Shown here: in pieces, positions 17,742-25,436 of the stretch
Layout of the letters: every line of letters starts with the position of its first letter
Position numbering within the stretch: position 1 is the stretch's first letter
From: Streptomyces nitrosporeus
Lineage (GTDB): Bacteria; Actinomycetota; Actinomycetes; Streptomycetales; Streptomycetaceae
Length of the DNA: 64,000 nucleotides
Assembly (NCBI RefSeq): GCF_008704555.1
Contig: NZ_CP023702.1
Span: forward strand, 4,936,001 to 5,000,000
Reading direction: 5' to 3'
The notes under the pieces: generated by a model
Told to the model about the DNA's origin: nothing
The model's input: only the letters and a program-made list of their open reading frames with translations
The model's database searches: none
Program-made: the position numbers and the translations under genes

Positions 17742-18830
17742 TCATGCCGAGGGGGAGAGCGCCACGGTGACGCCCTCACGGGCCGAACGGCGTGCGGCCT
17801 CCAGGACGTCCAGCGCGGCGGCGGCCTCCAGGGCGGTCACCGGGTTCTCCCCGTCGCCCCGCAGCGCGGCGGCGACCGCCCCGTAGTACGCCGGGTAGTC
17901 GCCCGGCAGGGTGGGGACCGGGTCACCGCCGCCGGTCAGCGGCGACTCGCCGGCGCCGATCCGCCCCCACCGTTCCCGCGGCTCCTCGCCCCACGGCTTC
18001 CCGGACACGGGCCGGCCGCCCTCGCGCAGGGCGGCCTCCTGCGGGTCGAGACCGTACTTCACATAGCCGGCCTTCGAACCGAGCACCCGGAAGCGCGGAC
18101 CGAGCTGGGCCGTGGTCGCGCTGACGTACAGATGGGAGCGGACGCCGTGCGCGTGCGTGATCGCGAGGAACGTGTCGTCGTCGGCCGCGGCACCCGGACG
18201 GCGCACATCGGACTCCGCGTACACGCTGAGCGCCGGACCGAACAGGGTCAGGGCCTGGTCCACGACGTGGCTCCCCAGGTCGTACAGCAGACCGCCGATC
18301 TCCTCCGGGTCCCCCGACTCGCGCCAGCCGCCCTTCAGCTGCGGCCGCCACCGCTCGAACCGGGACTCGAAGCGCTGCACCTCACCGAGCTCACCGTCCT
18401 CGATCAGACGGGAGAGCGTGAGGAAGTCGTTGTCCCAGCGGCGGTTCTGGAAGACCGAGAGCAGCAGCCCCCGCCCGTCGGCCAGCGCCGCCAGCTCCCG
18501 GGCCTCGGCGGCCGTACCGGCCAGCGGCTTGTCCACGACCACCGGCAGCCCGGCCTCCAGGGCGGCCCGCGCGATCCGTACGTGCGTCTTGTTCGGCGAG
18601 GCGATCACCAGCAGGTCCAGCTCGCCGGCGCGCGCGAGCAGCTCCTCGGGAGAGGCGGCGAGCCGCACCCCCGGATACGCGGCGCGGACCGCGGACCGCC
18701 GCTCCTCGTCCGAGGTGACGACCGTGTCCAGCACGAGGCCCTCGGTCGCGGCGATCAGCGGGGCGTGGAAGACGGAGCCCGCCAGGCCGTAGCCGACGAG
18801 TCCGACGCGGACGGGAGCGGTGTCAGTCAT
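17742..18830 (-). CDS. Gfo/Idh/MocA family oxidoreductase
   Basis: A 362-residue NAD(P)-dependent oxidoreductase. The N-terminal Rossmann fold begins VGLVGYGLAGSVFHAPLIAA; DKPLAGTAAEA contains the conserved Lys of the EKP-like motif; the C-terminal substrate domain has GGLLYDLGSHVVDQAL with the catalytic-region Asp/His. Substrate is probably a sugar or inositol derivative. It is divergent from an ROK regulator and likely controlled by it. ATG 18830 is preferred; GTG 18839 is possible. Confidence 0.88.
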   Translation of the reverse strand: MTDTAPVRVGLVGYGLAGSVFHAPLIAATEGLVLDTVVTSDEERRSAVRAAYPGVRLAASPEELLARAGELDLLVIASPNKTHVRIARAALEAGLPVVVDKPLAGTAAEARELAALADGRGLLLSVFQNRRWDNDFLTLSRLIEDGELGEVQRFESRFERWRPQLKGGWRESGDPEEIGGLLYDLGSHVVDQALTLFGPALSVYAESDVRRPGAAADDDTFLAITHAHGVRSHLYVSATTAQLGPRFRVLGSKAGYVKYGLDPQEAALREGGRPVSGKPWGEEPRERWGRIGAGESPLTGGGDPVPTLPGDYPAYYGAVAAALRGDGENPVTALEAAAALDVLEAARRSAREGVTVALSPSA

Positions 18831-18843
18831 ACCGACCACTTAA

Positions 18844-18856
18844 GCAACGCTGTTGC
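18844..18856. promoter_or_regulatory. Candidate operator in the ROK/oxidoreductase divergent promoter
   Basis: GCAAC-GCT-GTTGC is a perfect inverted repeat with 5-base arms, placed in the 56-bp gap between the two divergent genes. It is followed by CAAAGCGCAA. An ROK-family repressor binding here would control both genes; this is inferred from position. Confidence 0.45.
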
Positions 18857-18886
18857 CAAAGCGCAAGCGAGGGGGACAATGGTGCC

Positions 18887-20053
18887 GTGAACAGGAGCAG
18901 CAGCAGGAGCGGCGGGGCCAATCTGCCCGCCCTGCGCCACCACAACGCGTCGCTCGTGCTCGACCTGCTGCGCGTGGCCGGCGAGACCGGGATCAGCCGG
19001 CTGGAGCTCGCGGAGCGCACGGGCCTCACCCCGCAGGCGGTCAGCAAGATCACCACCCGGCTGCGCACCGAGGGCCTCGCGGCCGAGGCGGGCCGGCTGG
19101 CCTCCACCGGCGGCAAGCCCCGCACGGTGCTCCGCCTCGTCCCCGGCGCCGGGTACGCGGTCGGGCTCCACCTGGACCGGGACGAACTGACCGCGGTCCT
19201 GACCGACCTCGCCGGGACCCCCGTCGCGGTGCACGTGGCCCCGCTGGACCTCGGTGCCCCGGCCGGCCGGGTGGTCGGCGCGGCGGCCCACGCGGTGGAG
19301 ACGGTACGGGCCGGCGCCCCCCGGACCGGGGACCGCCGGATCTTCGGCGTGGGCGCCGCGCTGCCCGGCCCGCTGGACCACCACGGCGGGGTGCTGCACC
19401 GCGTCACCGGCTTCCCGCAGTGGGACGGCTTCCCGCTGCGGGACGTCCTGGCCGGGCGGACGGGCCTGCCGGTGGTCCTGGACAAGGACACCAACGCGGC
19501 CGCCCTCGGCCTCGCCCTGCGCGCCCGGTCCGCCTCCGACTTCGCCTACCTCCACCTGGGCACGGGCCTCGGCGCAGGGCTCGTACTCGGCGGCTTCGTG
19601 CACCGGGGCGCCCGCACCGGCGCGGGGGAGTTCGGCCACCAGACCCTCCAGCTGGACGGCCCCCCGTGCGGCTGCGGCGGGCGGGGCTGCACCGAGGCGC
19701 TCTGCCTGGCCGCCGTCGCCCGGGGCGACACCGCCGAGGCCGCACGGGTGCTGGGGGCGGGCGCCGCCAACCTCGTCGGGCTGCTCGACATCGACCGGCT
19801 GGTCCTGGGCGGCCGTACCGTCGCCGCCCACGAGCGGACCTTCGTGGACGGCGTACGCGCGGTCGTCGGGGAACGCGCCCGCCGGGACGGCACCGGCCCC
19901 GCCGTCCCGGTCACAGCCGCGGGGGGCGACCGCCTGATCGCCGAAGGCGCCGCCCAACTGGTCCTGGCCCCGCTCTTCGGCCGCGCGGGCGAGGGCGTCG
20001 GGCCGCCCCGGACGGGCGGGGACGGGCCGGCGCGTACGGACGGGCCGGCCTGA
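18887..20053 (+). CDS. ROK-family transcriptional regulator
   Basis: A 388-residue regulator. The N-terminal winged HTH (LELAERTGLTPQAVSKITTR) is followed by an ROK sugar-kinase-fold domain with DKDTNAAALG, the GTGLGAGLVLGG phosphate loop and the zinc motif CGCGGRGCTEAL. ROK repressors sense sugars or sugar phosphates. GTG 18887 follows a GAGGGGGA box. Divergent location from the Gfo/Idh/MocA and UPF0303 genes suggests it regulates a small sugar-derivative operon. The extreme C-terminus is Gly/Pro-rich. Confidence 0.88.
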   Translation: MNRSSSRSGGANLPALRHHNASLVLDLLRVAGETGISRLELAERTGLTPQAVSKITTRLRTEGLAAEAGRLASTGGKPRTVLRLVPGAGYAVGLHLDRDELTAVLTDLAGTPVAVHVAPLDLGAPAGRVVGAAAHAVETVRAGAPRTGDRRIFGVGAALPGPLDHHGGVLHRVTGFPQWDGFPLRDVLAGRTGLPVVLDKDTNAAALGLALRARSASDFAYLHLGTGLGAGLVLGGFVHRGARTGAGEFGHQTLQLDGPPCGCGGRGCTEALCLAAVARGDTAEAARVLGAGAANLVGLLDIDRLVLGGRTVAAHERTFVDGVRAVVGERARRDGTGPAVPVTAAGGDRLIAEGAAQLVLAPLFGRAGEGVGPPRTGGDGPARTDGPA

Positions 20054-20175
20054 CCCGGCGGGGAGGGGCGTGGACGGCGGGGTGCCCCGGCGGGGAGGGG
20101 CGGAAGGGGTGTGGCCGGCGGGGTGCCCCGGCGGGGAGGGGCGGAAGGGGTGTGGCCGGCGGGGTGCCCCGGCGC
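20052..20175. repeat. 41-bp tandem repeat, about 2.5-3 copies
   Basis: Units starting at 20076, 20117 and 20158 (partial) share the string GGCGGGGTGCCCCGGCGGGG, with a degenerate copy before 20076. The array fills the gap between the ROK gene and the LAXTG protein gene and is not coding. Confidence 0.85.
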
Positions 20176-20315
20176 CGTTCGGGCGGTTTCCTCCGCCCGA
20201 TCGGGCGGACTTCCCCGGCCGGCGGTTGGCGGACCGCGCACACCCGTGGCAGCGTCGCCGTCACCGCCGGTGGCCTCCGCCCCGGCCGTCCGCGAGCAGC
20301 AAAGGGTGACCCCCG

Positions 20316-21332
20316 ATGCCCACCAAGCCCCCCGCACGACTCCGCGACGGACGCGTGCTGATCCGCCTGGGACTCGCCGCGGGCCTCGTCGTCCCGGCCG
20401 GGCTCCTCGGCACCCCGGCCCCCGCCGCCGTACCGGCGGCCGCCCCGTCGGCGTCCGTCTCCGGGGCCCCGGACGCCGTACCGGCCGGGGCGCGGCCGGT
20501 CTGCGGCGACCCGGAGGCCGGGGAGTTCCCCATCGGCACCCGCATCCACGGCGGCCCCGACACCTACGCCTCCGGCGGCGGATACGGCACCTGGTACCTC
20601 GACCTGACCAACACCACCTCCAGGACCTGCCACGCCATCCACCCCGTCCTCGTCCTCACCGACGAGGGCCGCGAACTGACCCCCGAACAGATCCAGCTGG
20701 AGTTCGTCGAACGGACGCACCCCGACGAGGAGCACCGGGTCAGCTGGGAGTCCACCGACCGCGACGAGCAGATCGGTGTGTTCGGCGGCGAGGAGGACGA
20801 CGACTTCCCCGGCTTCACCGTTCCCGCCGAACGGACGGTCACGGTCGAGGTGCGCATGGCGTTCACCTCCGACACCAGACCGGGCACGGTCACGGCGAAC
20901 GCCGCCGTCGTCCAGCGGCGCGCCGCACGGGACGGCCAGGGGCAGGAGCCCGGGGAGGCGGACGGCGACTGGGTCGGTGAGTCCGCCGACTACACCTTCA
21001 CCATCGTCGAGGGCGCGATCGACGGCGGTACCGACAGCCTCGGCGCGGGGAACGACGGCGGCACGGACGACGGCGGCACGGATGACGACGGCACAGGGAA
21101 CGACGGCGCGGGCGACGAGGGCACGGACGGCGACGGCACCGGGACCACCGGGGCCCTGGACCGCGAGGGCGCCGGGGCCCGGCGCGGGACGGCGCAGGGC
21201 GACGGGCTGCCCGAACTGGCCCGCACCGGCCGGGCACCCGCCGCGTGGACCGTCCCCGTGGCCGGGGCGCTGGTGTCCGCCGGGGCGGCGGCCCTGTTCC
21301 ACGCCCGCAGCCTGCGCCGCCGCTCCCGCTGA
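20316..21332 (+). CDS. Cell-wall-anchored surface protein with LAXTG sortase motif
   Basis: A 338-residue protein with a signal peptide (hydrophobic LIRLGLAAGLVVPAGLLG, cleavage near APAAV). A folded extracellular region of about 200 residues follows (IGTRIHGGPDTYASGGGYGT, NTTSRTCHAIHP). Then comes a Gly/Asp/Thr-rich linker (about 240-290) and a C-terminal sorting signal: LARTG, hydrophobic helix, RRRSR. LAXTG is the motif used by Streptomyces sortase E, so this is probably a class E substrate linked to peptidoglycan. The extracellular domain is unrecognised. A class F sortase gene lies 1.7 kb downstream. Confidence 0.8.
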   Translation: MPTKPPARLRDGRVLIRLGLAAGLVVPAGLLGTPAPAAVPAAAPSASVSGAPDAVPAGARPVCGDPEAGEFPIGTRIHGGPDTYASGGGYGTWYLDLTNTTSRTCHAIHPVLVLTDEGRELTPEQIQLEFVERTHPDEEHRVSWESTDRDEQIGVFGGEEDDDFPGFTVPAERTVTVEVRMAFTSDTRPGTVTANAAVVQRRAARDGQGQEPGEADGDWVGESADYTFTIVEGAIDGGTDSLGAGNDGGTDDGGTDDDGTGNDGAGDEGTDGDGTGTTGALDREGAGARRGTAQGDGLPELARTGRAPAAWTVPVAGALVSAGAAALFHARSLRRRSR

Positions 21333-21507
21333 GAGGCAGCCCGGCGGCCCCGGACCCGCCCCCGCGCCACCGGTGTGACCCGCCCCGCGGAGCCGGTTCC
21401 GGCCGGTCGAACGGGCAGCCTAAGATCGGGACGTCGGCGCTGCACAACGCGGTGCCGCCGGCGTCCAGCACCCCCGGTGCACAGCGCGTACGGCAGGAGC
21501 CCGTGAC

Positions 21508-22302
21508 ATGGCAGAGCGCAAGGCGATCGAATCCTGGCTGACCGACATGGACGGCGTCCTCATCCACGAGGGCACGCCGATCCCGGGGGCCGACGCCTTC
21601 ATCACACGGCTGCGGGATTCCGGGAAGCCGTTCCTGGTCCTCACCAACAACTCCATCTACACCGCCCGCGACCTGCACGCCCGGCTGAAGCGCATGGGCC
21701 TCGACGTGCCCGTGGAGAACATCTGGACCAGCGCCCTGGCGACCGCCCGGTTCCTGGACGACCAGCGGCCGGGCGGCACCGCGTACGTCATCGGTGAGGC
21801 GGGCATGACCACCGCGCTGCACGACATCGGCTACGTGCTCACCGACCACGACCCCGACTACGTCGTGCTCGGTGAGACGCGGACGTACAGCTTCGAGGCG
21901 CTGACCAAAGCGATCCGGCTGATCAACGCGGGGGCCCGGTTCATCTGCACCAACCCGGACGAGACCGGCCCGTCCGCCGAAGGGCCGCTGCCCGCCACCG
22001 GCTCGGTCGCCGCGCTGATCACCAAGGCCACCGGCAAGGCGCCGTACTTCGCGGGCAAGCCCAACCCGCTGATGATGCGCACCGGGCTGAACGCCATCGG
22101 GGCCCACTCCGAGACGTCCGCGATGATCGGCGACCGGATGGACACCGACGTGCTGGCCGGCCTCGAAGCGGGGATGCAGACGTTCCTCGTCCTCACCGGC
22201 CTCACCACGACCGCGGACATAGACCGTTACCCCTTCCGGCCGTCCACCGTCGTCGACTCGATCGCCGACCTGGTGGAGCTGGTGGACATGCCCGCGGAGT
22301 GA
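21508..22302 (+). CDS. HAD-IIA family hydrolase (NagD-like)
   Basis: A 264-residue phosphatase. The nucleophile motif is TDMDGVLIHEGTPIPGA, motif II LVLTNNS, a IIA-type cap occupies the centre, and the metal-binding motif is GDRMDTDVLAG. It is probably a cytoplasmic phosphatase on a small phosphometabolite. Strongly conserved family; substrate not assignable. It stands alone between a surface-protein gene and the sortase pair. Confidence 0.88.
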   Translation: MAERKAIESWLTDMDGVLIHEGTPIPGADAFITRLRDSGKPFLVLTNNSIYTARDLHARLKRMGLDVPVENIWTSALATARFLDDQRPGGTAYVIGEAGMTTALHDIGYVLTDHDPDYVVLGETRTYSFEALTKAIRLINAGARFICTNPDETGPSAEGPLPATGSVAALITKATGKAPYFAGKPNPLMMRTGLNAIGAHSETSAMIGDRMDTDVLAGLEAGMQTFLVLTGLTTTADIDRYPFRPSTVVDSIADLVELVDMPAE

Positions 22303-22492
22303 CTTCCGCCGCCGCCCCGGGGCGGCGGCACGGGTGATCCGGCGGGGCGCGTGGTCCGGCCGTGGTACGTGGTCCGGGCGGGTGAGCGGGCGGGGCTTTT
22401 GGAACGCGCTCCGGCGGCCGGCCTCACCCGGCCGGTCTACAGCGGATGCGAAACGCCCACGCGCGCGTGAACCTTCGGGCAGGAGGTTTACG

Positions 22493-23056
22493 ATGCGCTC
22501 ACTGTCCCTCACTTTCTGTGCCGCCACTGCGGCGGCCGCGGCGATGTCCCTCTCCGCGTGCGCCGCGCAGGCCCACCCCCAGCATCCGAACGGACCCGGG
22601 GGCTCGGGGACGGTCACCGTCACCCCGTCCCGTGCCGCCCCGGGCGGGGAGGTGGAACTCTGGACCGACGCCTGCGGCAAGGCCACATCGGCCAGGGGGA
22701 CCTCCGAGGCGTTCTCGTCCGAAGCGCGGTTCACCGAGGCCGGGAAGAAGGGCCTCCACGCCACGGCCCGCATCCGCCCCGGCACGGCCCCCGACACCTA
22801 TGACATCCGGGTGACCTGCGAGGGCGGCCACGGGCGGGCCACCGGAACCGTCACCGTCGTCCACCGCACCCACCCCTCGCCCGCCGCCCCCGTCCGGGCC
22901 GGCGGCGGCGGCACCGCGACACTCGCCGCCCGGCAGGCGGCCACCGGGCAGGACGGCTCCACGGTCCCGTACGCGGTGGCCGGTACGGCGCTGGGAGCGG
23001 TCGCCGTCGGGGCCTTCGCGCTGCGCGGGGCGCGCCGCCGCCGGGTACGCGGCTGA
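22493..23056 (+). CDS. Secreted/membrane-anchored protein preceding the class F sortase
   Basis: A 187-residue protein beginning after a strong AGGAGG box. The signal peptide ends in LSAC, which could be a lipobox. A central beta-rich region (VTVTPSRAAPGGEVELWTDA, YDIRVTCEGGHGRATGTVTV) is followed by a linker and a C-terminal membrane helix plus RGARRRRVRG. There is no LPXTG. It ends one base before the sortase start, so the two are translated together, and it may be a sortase substrate or partner. Function is otherwise unknown. Confidence 0.7.
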   Translation: MRSLSLTFCAATAAAAAMSLSACAAQAHPQHPNGPGGSGTVTVTPSRAAPGGEVELWTDACGKATSARGTSEAFSSEARFTEAGKKGLHATARIRPGTAPDTYDIRVTCEGGHGRATGTVTVVHRTHPSPAAPVRAGGGGTATLAARQAATGQDGSTVPYAVAGTALGAVAVGAFALRGARRRRVRG

Positions 23057-23057
23057 C

Positions 23058-23732
23058 ATGGCGGCCGAGGACCGCCCGGCCGGGTCCGGACGGCTGCTGA
23101 CCGGTATCGCGTGGGCGGTGCTGCTGCTCGGCCTGTGGCTGTGGGGCAGGGAGGCCACCGGCGGCAGTTCGGCCCCCACGACCGGGGACGTCGCCGCGGT
23201 GGGCCGGCCCCTGGGGGCCCCGCTGCCCCCGGCACACGAACCGATCGACGGCGCGGTGCCGCGGAGGGTGGAGATCCCCTCGCTGGAGATCGCCGCACCC
23301 GTCGTCCCGCGGGGACTGGACGCGGCCGGCGCAATCGAACCACCGTCGTACGGGACCCCCGGCACCGTCGGCTGGTACGGCGACGGCACCGAACCCGGGG
23401 CCGAGGGCGCCGCGCTCCTCGTCGGCCATGTCGACACCGAGACCGACCCCGCGGTGTTCTACGACCTCAGCACGGTCCGGCCGGGTGAGAAGGTCCGGAT
23501 CGGCCGGGACGACGGCACGGTGGCCGAGTTCACCGTCGACGACGTCCAGGTCTTCACCCGGGAACGCTTCGACGCGCGGAAGGCGTACGGCCCGCACGAG
23601 GACGGGCGCGCCGAACTCCGGCTGATCACCTGCGGCGGTACGTACGACCCCGAAGCGCGCGCCTACACGGCCAATGTGGTGGTCTCGGCCTATCTGACCG
23701 GCCGGAGCGGCGCCCCCGGAGGCGATGCCTGA
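23058..23732 (+). CDS. Class F sortase
   Basis: A 224-residue membrane-anchored transpeptidase. One N-terminal helix (LLTGIAWAVLLLGLWLWG) is followed by the sortase beta-barrel, with the catalytic His in LLVGHVDTETD, Cys in LITCGGTYD and Arg in ARAYTANVVV. The TCGG and SLEIAAPVVP patterns are typical of actinobacterial class F enzymes. It follows the preceding gene by one base, consistent with a two-gene operon ending at the hairpin at 23759-23793. Substrate motif is uncertain. Confidence 0.88.
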   Translation: MAAEDRPAGSGRLLTGIAWAVLLLGLWLWGREATGGSSAPTTGDVAAVGRPLGAPLPPAHEPIDGAVPRRVEIPSLEIAAPVVPRGLDAAGAIEPPSYGTPGTVGWYGDGTEPGAEGAALLVGHVDTETDPAVFYDLSTVRPGEKVRIGRDDGTVAEFTVDDVQVFTRERFDARKAYGPHEDGRAELRLITCGGTYDPEARAYTANVVVSAYLTGRSGAPGGDA

Positions 23733-23758
23733 CCCGGTGGCCGCTCCCGGGAACACGC

Positions 23759-23793
23759 AGAAGGCCCCCTCACGCTCGGTGAGGGGGCCTTCT
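23759..23793. terminator. Bidirectional terminator between sortase and tRNA-Lys
   Basis: A perfect 15-bp stem (arms 23759-23773 and 23779-23793) with a GCTCG loop, flanked by AGAAGG/CCTTCT. It would end both the sortase transcript and the convergent tRNA. Confidence 0.88.
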
Positions 23794-23799
23794 GGTGCG

Positions 23800-23873
23800 T
23801 GCGCCGCCAGGGACTCGAACCCCGGACCCGCTGATTAAGAGTCAGCTGCTCTAACCAACTGAGCTAGCGGCGC
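23800..23873 (-). tRNA. tRNA-Lys (anticodon CUU), copy 1
   Basis: On the minus strand the gene reads GCGCCGCTAGCTCAG..., with 7-bp acceptor stem GCGCCGC/GCGGCGC, anticodon stem GCTGA/TCAGC around the loop CTCTTAA (anticodon CTT), and T-loop GTTCGAGT. CCA is not encoded. It is preceded by GTCAGCAGG, shared with the two other copies, and a possible -10 TAAAGT. Confidence 0.95.
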
Positions 23874-24039
23874 CTGCTGACCTGGAGAACTTTACCCGAC
23901 GGGCGGGGGTGCTCCCGACCAATTCCGTTCCCCCTGCCTGTCGGATGGTCGTTTTTTACCTTTTGTCAGTCAACATGAGTTTCGTTGTGAAAGTTGAGGC
24001 GCGAAAGATCTCGACGACGGCCGAGGGAAGGGGAGCCGC

Positions 24040-25335
24040 ATGGCGATGCCGGCCTTCGAGGAGTACGAACCCGCCGTGGACTGCGGCTGCGCGGGGTGTG
24101 CCGGACAACGCCGTACGGCCGCCGTACAGCCCGCACGGTGCCCCGGGCACCGGCACCGGGCCACGCGCGGGGCGGGGCGGGCACTGCTGCTGGTCACCAC
24201 GGCGGGGGTGGTGCTCTCCTGCGGGGCCGCCCAGGCCGCCGTGGCCGCCGCTGGCAGCCGGATCCCCCGGGCGGACACCGCCGCCGGCCCGCGGCCGGAC
24301 ACCCCGCAGGGGCCGGCCGGGCCGCTCGTCGGCGGCGGGCTCCCGGGGACACCGGCGCCGGGAGCCCCCGCGGGGACGACCACCAGGGCCGCCGTCATCG
24401 ACCGGGCCAAGAAGTGGGTGGCCGCCGAGGTGCCGTACGACATGACGGCGTACTGGTCGGACGGGTACCGGCAGGACTGCTCCGGCTTCGTGTCGATGGC
24501 CTGGGGGCTGGGGAGCAACGAGTGGACCGGCAGCCTCGCCTCCTTCGGGACGAAGATCGCCCGGGCCGACCTGCAGCCCGGGGACATCCTGCTCTTCCAC
24601 AACCTCGCCGACCCGGGCGCCGGGTCCCATGTCACGGTCTTCGGCGGCTGGACGGACAGCACGCACCGCCACTACCTCGCGTACGAACAGGTCCGGCCGC
24701 ACACCCGCCGGGCGACGACGCCGATGGCGTACTGGACCGACTCCTCGAAGTACGTGGCGTACCGCTACAAGGGACTGACCGGACAGGCGGACGGCAGCGG
24801 GACGGGTACGGAGTTCCCGGGAGCGGGGCGGTTCGGGCCCGGCGCCGACAACGCGTACGTCACCCGGCTCGGGGAGCTGCTGATCGCGCAGGGCGGCCGG
24901 CGTTTCTACGGGGTCGGGGCGGGACCGCTATGGACGGACGCCGACCGGCGGGCGACCCAGGCGTTCCAGCGGGCCCAGGGATGGAGGGGCGAGGAGGCCG
25001 ACGGCACCCCCGGCCCGGACACCTGGGAACTGCTGCTGGCGGGCACCGGCCGGAAGATCCCCGCGGCGACGGACGCGGGCGCGGACGGCACCGCCGGTCC
25101 GGCCTTTCCGGGACGCGGCTGTTTCCGGCCGGGCCGAAGCGACAGCCGGATCCAGCTCCTCGGCGCCCAGTTGGTGAAGAAGGGCTACGGCAAGCACTAC
25201 GCCTCGGGCCCCGGCCCCCGCTGGACGGAGGCCGACCGCCGCAACGTCGAAGCCTTCCAGCGGGCCCAGGGATGGCGCGGGAGCGAGGCCGACGGTTACC
25301 CGGGTCCGGAGACCTGGCGACGGCTCTTCACCTGA
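24040..25335 (+). CDS. NlpC/P60-type hydrolase with two peptidoglycan-binding domains
   Basis: A 431-residue protein. After a Cys-rich cytoplasmic start (CGCAGCAGQ) and a hydrophobic export segment (residues about 48-75), a catalytic domain at about 120-250 carries YRQDCSGFVSMAWG with the Cys nucleophile and SHVTVFGGW with the His. Two tandem peptidoglycan-binding-like modules follow (each with AFQRAQGWRG and DADRR or EADRR). It is probably a wall peptidase or amidase bound to peptidoglycan. An AGGGGAG box precedes the ATG. The next gene (SPFH protein) begins about 100 bases later and could be cotranscribed. Confidence 0.8.
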   Translation: MAMPAFEEYEPAVDCGCAGCAGQRRTAAVQPARCPGHRHRATRGAGRALLLVTTAGVVLSCGAAQAAVAAAGSRIPRADTAAGPRPDTPQGPAGPLVGGGLPGTPAPGAPAGTTTRAAVIDRAKKWVAAEVPYDMTAYWSDGYRQDCSGFVSMAWGLGSNEWTGSLASFGTKIARADLQPGDILLFHNLADPGAGSHVTVFGGWTDSTHRHYLAYEQVRPHTRRATTPMAYWTDSSKYVAYRYKGLTGQADGSGTGTEFPGAGRFGPGADNAYVTRLGELLIAQGGRRFYGVGAGPLWTDADRRATQAFQRAQGWRGEEADGTPGPDTWELLLAGTGRKIPAATDAGADGTAGPAFPGRGCFRPGRSDSRIQLLGAQLVKKGYGKHYASGPGPRWTEADRRNVEAFQRAQGWRGSEADGYPGPETWRRLFT

Positions 25336-25436
25336 CCGGCCGGGAGAGGCGGGGCGAGCGGCGCAGCACGGACGGAACAGGCAGGACAGGCAGGACGACA
25401 GGCAGCACAGGCAGGCGGACCAGGACGGAGGCGGGA

